From positions 30,291,932-30,355,931 of the forward strand of contig OY743183.1 of assembly GCA_963555705.1 (NCBI GenBank): a DNA stretch of 64,000 nucleotides, written 5' to 3'. Below the pieces are notes generated by a model. The model ran no database searches. It was not told the origin of the DNA and was given only the letters and a program-made list of their open reading frames with translations. Positions 61,496 through 64,000 of this stretch are shown here, in pieces. The translations under genes were made by a program, and so were the position numbers. This stretch comes from Ligustrum vulgare. Lineage: Eukaryota > Streptophyta > Magnoliopsida > Lamiales > Oleaceae. Every line of letters starts with the position of its first letter. The first letter of the stretch is position 1.

Positions 61496-62491
61496 ATGTC
61501 CAAATTTCACGAAAAATCATCATCTAGGAAAGATAACCATCAATCTTCTCTGCTTGTTATGAAGGAAAAACGGATTGAGAAGTTATTTGCAAAATTGGAA
61601 GCGAAACTTGATGCGAGATTAGATACGAAGTTTGGGAAGGGTAAGAACTCGGTAGATATGCATAGTGCCGAACTTGCTCAACGACGTGAAAGGGAATATA
61701 GGCGTATCCATAAACCTAGGGTTGGGATTGGAGTTGATTGGGATGAAGAGATTAATGCGAGGGCGCTTTTGAAGATTCAAACAGAAATCTATGAGGAAAG
61801 GATGATGTATGAACGGAAGGCTAGAAAAGAAGCTAAGTTAAGAAAGAGGGAGAGTGAAAGGGAGGCTGAAGCTAAATTACAACATGGTGAAAGTGAGATT
61901 GGAGGGGATTTAAAATTGGAGTTTCAGGATATGAATGTTGAAAAGGAGGGAGACTTGAAACATGAATTAGAAATAGTTGAAGAGACACCGAATCTTGTGG
62001 TAGGGGATAAAAAGGTGGAGTTAGGTGATCAAACTCCAATATTTGATGAGGAAAAATTGGAAGTTAGGCATGAAGAATTAGAAGAGGTGATAGAGTCCAA
62101 AAATCTGGAAGAGGAGGTTGCGCGTGAGAATGTGGAGTTAGAAGAATTGGTTGAGTTTGGGAGTAAAAAGATAGAAGAGGTTGAGCAAGAAATTGCAAAG
62201 AAGGAAGGAGGTGAAGAGCGGAATTTTGTTGTTGGGAAAAATGAATTGGAAATAATTCATCATGAATACAAGGATCCATACCTTGTATCTCATGAAACTA
62301 ACATTTCCCTCCCTATTTTATTTGACTCTTTTTTGCAGGTTGATTACACATGGACGTCTGAGTCAAATTCACGTTGGCAAATTAACCTCGTGTTTCAATA
62401 CATTCGTGTTCAACAATTGGAGGATTGTCTTCTATTAAATTCATGTCATGTAGTCCACAACTTTCCTTTTGATCCAGGAGGTACAGTTTGA
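61496..62491 (+). CDS. Charged coiled-coil-like protein of unknown function within retroelement
   Basis: The frame has 331 codons from the first ATG after the LTR junction to TGA. It stays open upstream to 61400 inside the LTR fragment, with another in-frame ATG at 61466, so a start in the LTR cannot be excluded. From the ATG at 61496: residues ~1-50 are basic with a short heptad-like stretch (FAKLEAKLDARLDTKF). Residues ~60-125 are Arg/Lys/Glu-rich (DWDEEINARALLKIQTEIYE, then KARKEAKLRKRE). Residues ~130-245 are strongly acidic (Glu/Val/Leu repeats, likely long helices). Residues ~250-331 are less charged and aromatic, ending NFPFDPGG. No zinc knuckle, protease or polymerase motif is seen. 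It could be a gag-like or accessory ORF of a non-autonomous element, the end of a pol-type polyprotein, or a captured plant gene fragment. Function unknown. Confidence 0.55.
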   Translation: MSKFHEKSSSRKDNHQSSLLVMKEKRIEKLFAKLEAKLDARLDTKFGKGKNSVDMHSAELAQRREREYRRIHKPRVGIGVDWDEEINARALLKIQTEIYEERMMYERKARKEAKLRKRESEREAEAKLQHGESEIGGDLKLEFQDMNVEKEGDLKHELEIVEETPNLVVGDKKVELGDQTPIFDEEKLEVRHEELEEVIESKNLEEEVARENVELEELVEFGSKKIEEVEQEIAKKEGGEERNFVVGKNELEIIHHEYKDPYLVSHETNISLPILFDSFLQVDYTWTSESNSRWQINLVFQYIRVQQLEDCLLLNSCHVVHNFPFDPGGTV

Positions 62492-62730
62492 TTTTTCAAG
62501 AACAACACCATGATTCGGGACGAATCATCCTAAAGAAGGAGGGAATGGTACGAATCAGGGTGGGCTTGACGGGAAAAACTATAATTCAAGCCAAAACAAG
62601 AAGTCAAGCAGGTTCGGAGAACGTCAAAGATCAAACATTGCTTGTACGAAGAAGGTTCGAGGCTAAACCAAGTGAGCAAGCCAAGAACAGCTTTATGATT
62701 CGGGACGAATCATTTTAAAGGAAGAGGGGA
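62492..62730 (+). other. Retroelement internal 3' region between ORF stop and LTR
   Basis: This interval has no ATG-started gene that I can support. A continuous frame from the TTG at 62488 to 62718 reads DSGRIILKKEGMVRIRVGLTG, in phase offset from the ORF above, and resembles the low-complexity tail that follows integrase in plant Ty3/Gypsy polyproteins (from general knowledge, not searched). The palindromic segment ATGATTCGGGACGAATCAT occurs at 62510-62528 and again at 62695-62713, each followed by a purine-rich run. The second of these runs is the polypurine tract. Confidence 0.5.
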
Positions 62731-62801
62731 TGATGTGATCCGGAAAAGAAGCCAAGAAAAATGTTATGATTCGGGACGAATCATCTTAAAGGAAGAGGGG
62801 A
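62680..62801 (+). repeat. 71-bp tandem duplication spanning the internal/LTR boundary
   Basis: A unit of GCCAAGAA..., the ATGATTCGGGACGAATCAT palindrome, the polypurine 14-mer and TGATGTGATCCGG is present about 1.7 times with a 71-base period. The first unit's polypurine tract is at 62717, the second at 62788. Because the LTR fragment at 61242 also carries the 71-bp leader, the duplication is a fixed part of the LTR and not a local accident at this copy. Confidence 0.88.
62717..62730 (+). promoter_or_regulatory. Polypurine tract (plus-strand primer site)
   Basis: AAAGGAAGAGGGGA lies directly before the TG that begins the complete LTR at 62731. A purine-only run immediately 5' of a 3' LTR is the plus-strand DNA priming site of LTR retrotransposons. 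The identical 14-mer occurs again 71 bases downstream inside the LTR (62788-62801) and in the LTR fragment (61299-61312), each time followed by TGATGTGATCCGG. Confidence 0.85.
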
Positions 62802-62959
62802 TGATGTGATCCGGAAAAGGTGTCAAAAATGAGAAATCAAGATACGGGCAATTCAACAAAATTCTACGTGGAAAAATGAACAAGTTTCGTGTTGGACTCG
62901 AGTCGAGATTCAAATCACGTCAACGGATCAGAAAATCAGAAAATTGGGCAGAAGATGCG

Positions 62960-63164
62960 TTACGGCCGTAACATTGTTTCTCACGGCCGTAACCTATGGA
63001 TTTCACGGCCGCATCACATTCCTCACGGCCGTAAATGAAAATTGGTATTTTTGTTCAGAAGGAGATTTACGGCCGTAACATCGATCCTCACGGCCGTAAC
63101 TAATATGGTGACATTTTGAACAGAGAAGGACTTACGGCCGTAAGTCCGACTTTTACGGCCGTAA
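62960..63164 (+). repeat. Cluster of eight TTACGGCCGTAA-type palindromes in the LTR
   Basis: Copies lie at 62960-62971, 62981-62992, 63003-63014, 63023-63034, 63067-63078, 63088-63099, 63132-63143 and 63153-63164. Four are the perfect 12-base palindrome TTACGGCCGTAA. Three have TCACGGCCGTAA and one TCACGGCCGCAT. They come in pairs, 20-21 bases apart from first to first base, within imperfect larger units that begin CAGAAG or CAGAGAAG at 62949, 63056 and 63121. The location upstream of the TATA-like element places them in U3. Each core is an EagI site and carries CG methylation targets. Confidence 0.9.
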
Positions 63165-63242
63165 GCGGTGCAAATCAGATTTTTCGGGATTTTAGTATTT
63201 CAGTTGATTTATATTTCCTTTAATTGTTTTTAATTCTTTTTC

Positions 63243-63295
63243 TAATTTTGGTAATTTTGGTTATTTTGGTATTTTAGTTATTTTAGGTATTTTAG
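63243..63295 (+). repeat. T-rich imperfect minisatellite in LTR
   Basis: Five to six units of about 9-10 bases (TAATTTTGG, TTATTTTGG, TATTTTAG and similar) run between the GC-rich palindrome cluster and the TATA-like element. The strand is almost free of C. It gives U3 a sharp switch from GC-rich to AT-rich sequence. Confidence 0.75.
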
Positions 63296-63346
63296 CCTAA
63301 TTAGAATTCTATTCAGAGTCAGTTAGCGATTAGGTTTTATTTTGCC

Positions 63347-63357
63347 TATTTATATGC
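63347..63357 (+). promoter_or_regulatory. Putative TATA box of the LTR promoter
   Basis: TATTTATATGC lies about 350 bases before the LTR end and 37 bases before AATAAA. Position and composition fit the core promoter that starts the retroelement transcript roughly 25-35 bases downstream. The start site itself is not visible. Confidence 0.55.
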
Positions 63358-63393
63358 TTTTCCATTCAATGTAAAAACAGAATACTTTTGATG

Positions 63394-63399
63394 AATAAA
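63394..63399 (+). terminator. Putative polyadenylation signal in LTR R region
   Basis: AATAAA is followed by ATTATTGAGTG and a T-rich stretch. It sits a short distance after the TATA-like element, as in many plant LTRs where the R region is brief. Plant polyadenylation signals are loose, so this is a candidate only. Confidence 0.5.
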
Positions 63400-63453
63400 A
63401 TTATTGAGTGTTTTTACTCTCTCTAAAGGTGAGGATTTTCCCTTTAAAACATC

Positions 63454-63531
63454 GAACTTATCAAGATTCAAATCTTGTGGCGTTCAAATCAATTGAACTT
63501 ATCAAGGATCTGGACATTCCTTGTGGCGTTC
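63454..63531 (+). repeat. Direct repeat in U5 (41-base spacing)
   Basis: Two units begin GAACTTATCAAG (63454 and 63495) and end CTTGTGGCGTTC (63474-63485 and 63520-63531), differing in the middle. They lie in the LTR after the AATAAA and are therefore part of the transcript's 5' end. Function is unknown. Confidence 0.75.
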
Positions 63532-63705
63532 CCCCTTTGTGGTTCTTATCTCCGCATCGTAACGGGTTTTGGGTTTAATATACCCATAGTTCTTGCGTCG
63601 TGAGGTCGGGGTTGCATTGTTATCGTCCGTTCCAACCTGGATTCGGAACTTTCCGGCGTTTAATTCCGCGTGTTCTTGGTGATCCCCATAACGGATCACA
63701 TCATA

Positions 63706-63720
63706 TGGTATCAGAGCTGG
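63706..63720 (+). promoter_or_regulatory. Primer binding site, initiator-Met tRNA type
   Basis: TGGTATCAGAGC begins two bases after the LTR's terminal CA and is complementary to the 3' end of plant initiator methionine tRNA, the usual primer for many plant Ty1/Copia and Ty3/Gypsy elements. It fixes the right end of the LTR at 63703 and shows that a second internal region starts here, reading rightward. Confidence 0.9.
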
Positions 63721-64000
63721 ACTCTGGATTCAGGTTCTTGTGTCTTTCTATCCAGTTTGATTTTTATGTTTATCATCGAGTCCCATAAAAATCATCCATA
63801 TCCTATTTTTGTTGTTTGAGTCTTTGTTTTCAATTTTTCTTGTTCTTCTTGCCAGTAAATTTTTTTCCAGTTTGATCCATAAGAGTCAGTCCCAAAAAAA
63901 TCAAAAGTGTTTTTCTTGTTCTTTTCTCATCCAAATTCAGTTCCGTTTGTTTTGTCGCGTTCGTGTCGAATTTTCGGATTTTATTAAAAAAAAAAAAAAT
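63721..64000 (+). other. Retroelement 5' leader, incomplete at window end
   Basis: This is T-rich untranslated leader downstream of the primer site, with no convincing reading frame. A loose internal repeat is seen: TCCAGTTTGAT followed by GAGTCCCATAAAAATC near 63751-63795, and TCCAGTTTGATCCATAAGAG followed by GTCCCAAAAAAATC near 63867-63902. The window ends in a run of 14 A (63986-63999). Any gag-pol would lie beyond 64000. Confidence 0.7.

Larger units (their letters stand above)
62731..63703 (+). mobile_element. Complete LTR, 973 bp
   Basis: It begins TGATGTGATCCG and ends CGGATCACATCA, a perfect 12-base inverted pair with TG/CA ends. It is flanked 5' by a polypurine tract and 3' by a primer binding site. 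Parts in order: a 71-bp duplicated leader (62731-62801), a GC-rich palindrome cluster (62960-63164), a T-rich minisatellite (63243-63295), a TATA-like element, AATAAA, and a U5 with short direct repeats. It serves at once as 3' LTR of the upstream internal fragment and 5' LTR of the unit that continues to the right. If the LTR is defined from the second TG at 62802, its length is 902 bp; the satellite junction at 61242 favours 973. Confidence 0.93.
61242..64000 (+). mobile_element. LTR retrotransposon complex inserted in satellite, runs off window
   Basis: The order is LTR fragment, internal 3' region with ORF, polypurine tract, complete LTR, primer binding site, leader. The LTR has TG...CA ends with a perfect 12-base terminal inverted repeat (TGATGTGATCCG and CGGATCACATCA). 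The left end abuts satellite sequence cut in the middle of a C monomer (GGGAGACAAGG, normally followed by TTAAATATTC), so the element entered the array. A 5-base target duplication would be CAAGG at 61237-61241; the right flank is outside the window. No reverse transcriptase, integrase, protease or zinc-knuckle motif is present here. The tail after the ORF and the initiator-Met primer site fit a plant Ty3/Gypsy element, but lineage cannot be settled without pol. Confidence 0.93.

Noticed and set aside
62064..62279. 71-codon minus-strand reading frame opposite the charged ORF
   Set aside because: It is the antisense of the Glu-rich helix region; such frames stay open because of the biased codon content of the sense strand.
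62488..62718. 76-codon plus-strand frame after the main ORF as a separate gene
   Set aside because: It opens on TTG overlapping the previous stop and ends in the polypurine tract; more likely the frameshifted tail of a retroelement polyprotein. Described as internal 3' region.
63502..63788. Two short frames (63502-63699 minus, 63600-63788 plus) near the LTR end
   Set aside because: They lie across the LTR U5, primer site and leader, are not conserved-looking and have no recognisable domain.
63986..63999. Poly-A run at the window end as the tail of a LINE, SINE or processed transcript
   Set aside because: It follows directly on retroelement leader sequence with other A-rich runs; no polyadenylated insertion or target duplication can be seen before the window ends.

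Overview
The window looks like plant nuclear heterochromatin. Positions 1-61241 are one uninterrupted head-to-tail satellite DNA array. Positions 61242-64000 are an LTR retrotransposon complex inserted in that satellite, running off the right edge. A flowering plant is suggested by the 12-base initiator-Met-tRNA primer binding site TGGTATCAGAGC after a TG...CA LTR, and by a very long AT-rich satellite organised in higher-order repeats (HORs). I cannot name the species. There is no recognisable conventional host gene, rRNA, tRNA or CRISPR array. This is not a prokaryotic gene-dense region: the many short minus-strand reading frames in the satellite are phantom ORFs repeated once per monomer. 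Those I checked open on TTG or GTG.

Satellite layout. The monomer is about 650-661 bp, and I count about 94 occurrences of one diagnostic segment (TTTCATTTGGACC and variants). In the left part three monomer types (A, B, C) make a 1960-bp trimer. From 1 to 13724 this trimer is nested in a larger unit: ABC-ABC-A(B/C chimera), eight monomers and 5228 bp. It is present twice (1-5228, 5229-10456) and then once without its first trimer (10457-13724). From 13725 to 23524 there are five plain 1960-bp trimers. At about 25055 a truncated 270-bp monomer marks the change to a related but different subfamily. That second domain holds irregular monomers (25099-29033), a 1.3-kb dimer array (29034-32952), 1972-bp trimers (from 32953), and a 5.8-kb block repeated at exactly 7218 bp spacing (35147-40963 and 42365-48181). 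It continues with a decayed relic monomer (about 48330-48794), then 1971-bp trimers with chimeric and shortened members up to 61241. Together these record successive unequal crossovers.

Retrotransposon layout. A 250-bp LTR 5' fragment (61242-61491) is fused to an internal region carrying a 331-codon, highly charged, coiled-coil-like ORF (61496-62491). A polypurine tract follows (62717-62730), then a complete 973-bp LTR (62731-63703), a primer binding site (63706-63720) and the leader of a further internal region. The order LTR(part)-internal 3' end-LTR-PBS-internal 5' end means two element units share the central LTR. The two LTR copies differ at only 2 of 250 aligned bases, so the insertion is young. 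The LTR carries eight near-identical 12-bp palindromes around CGGCCG and a 71-bp duplication that includes the polypurine tract. No gag, protease, reverse transcriptase or integrase is visible inside the window. The element is probably Ty3/Gypsy-like, but this is not proven here.
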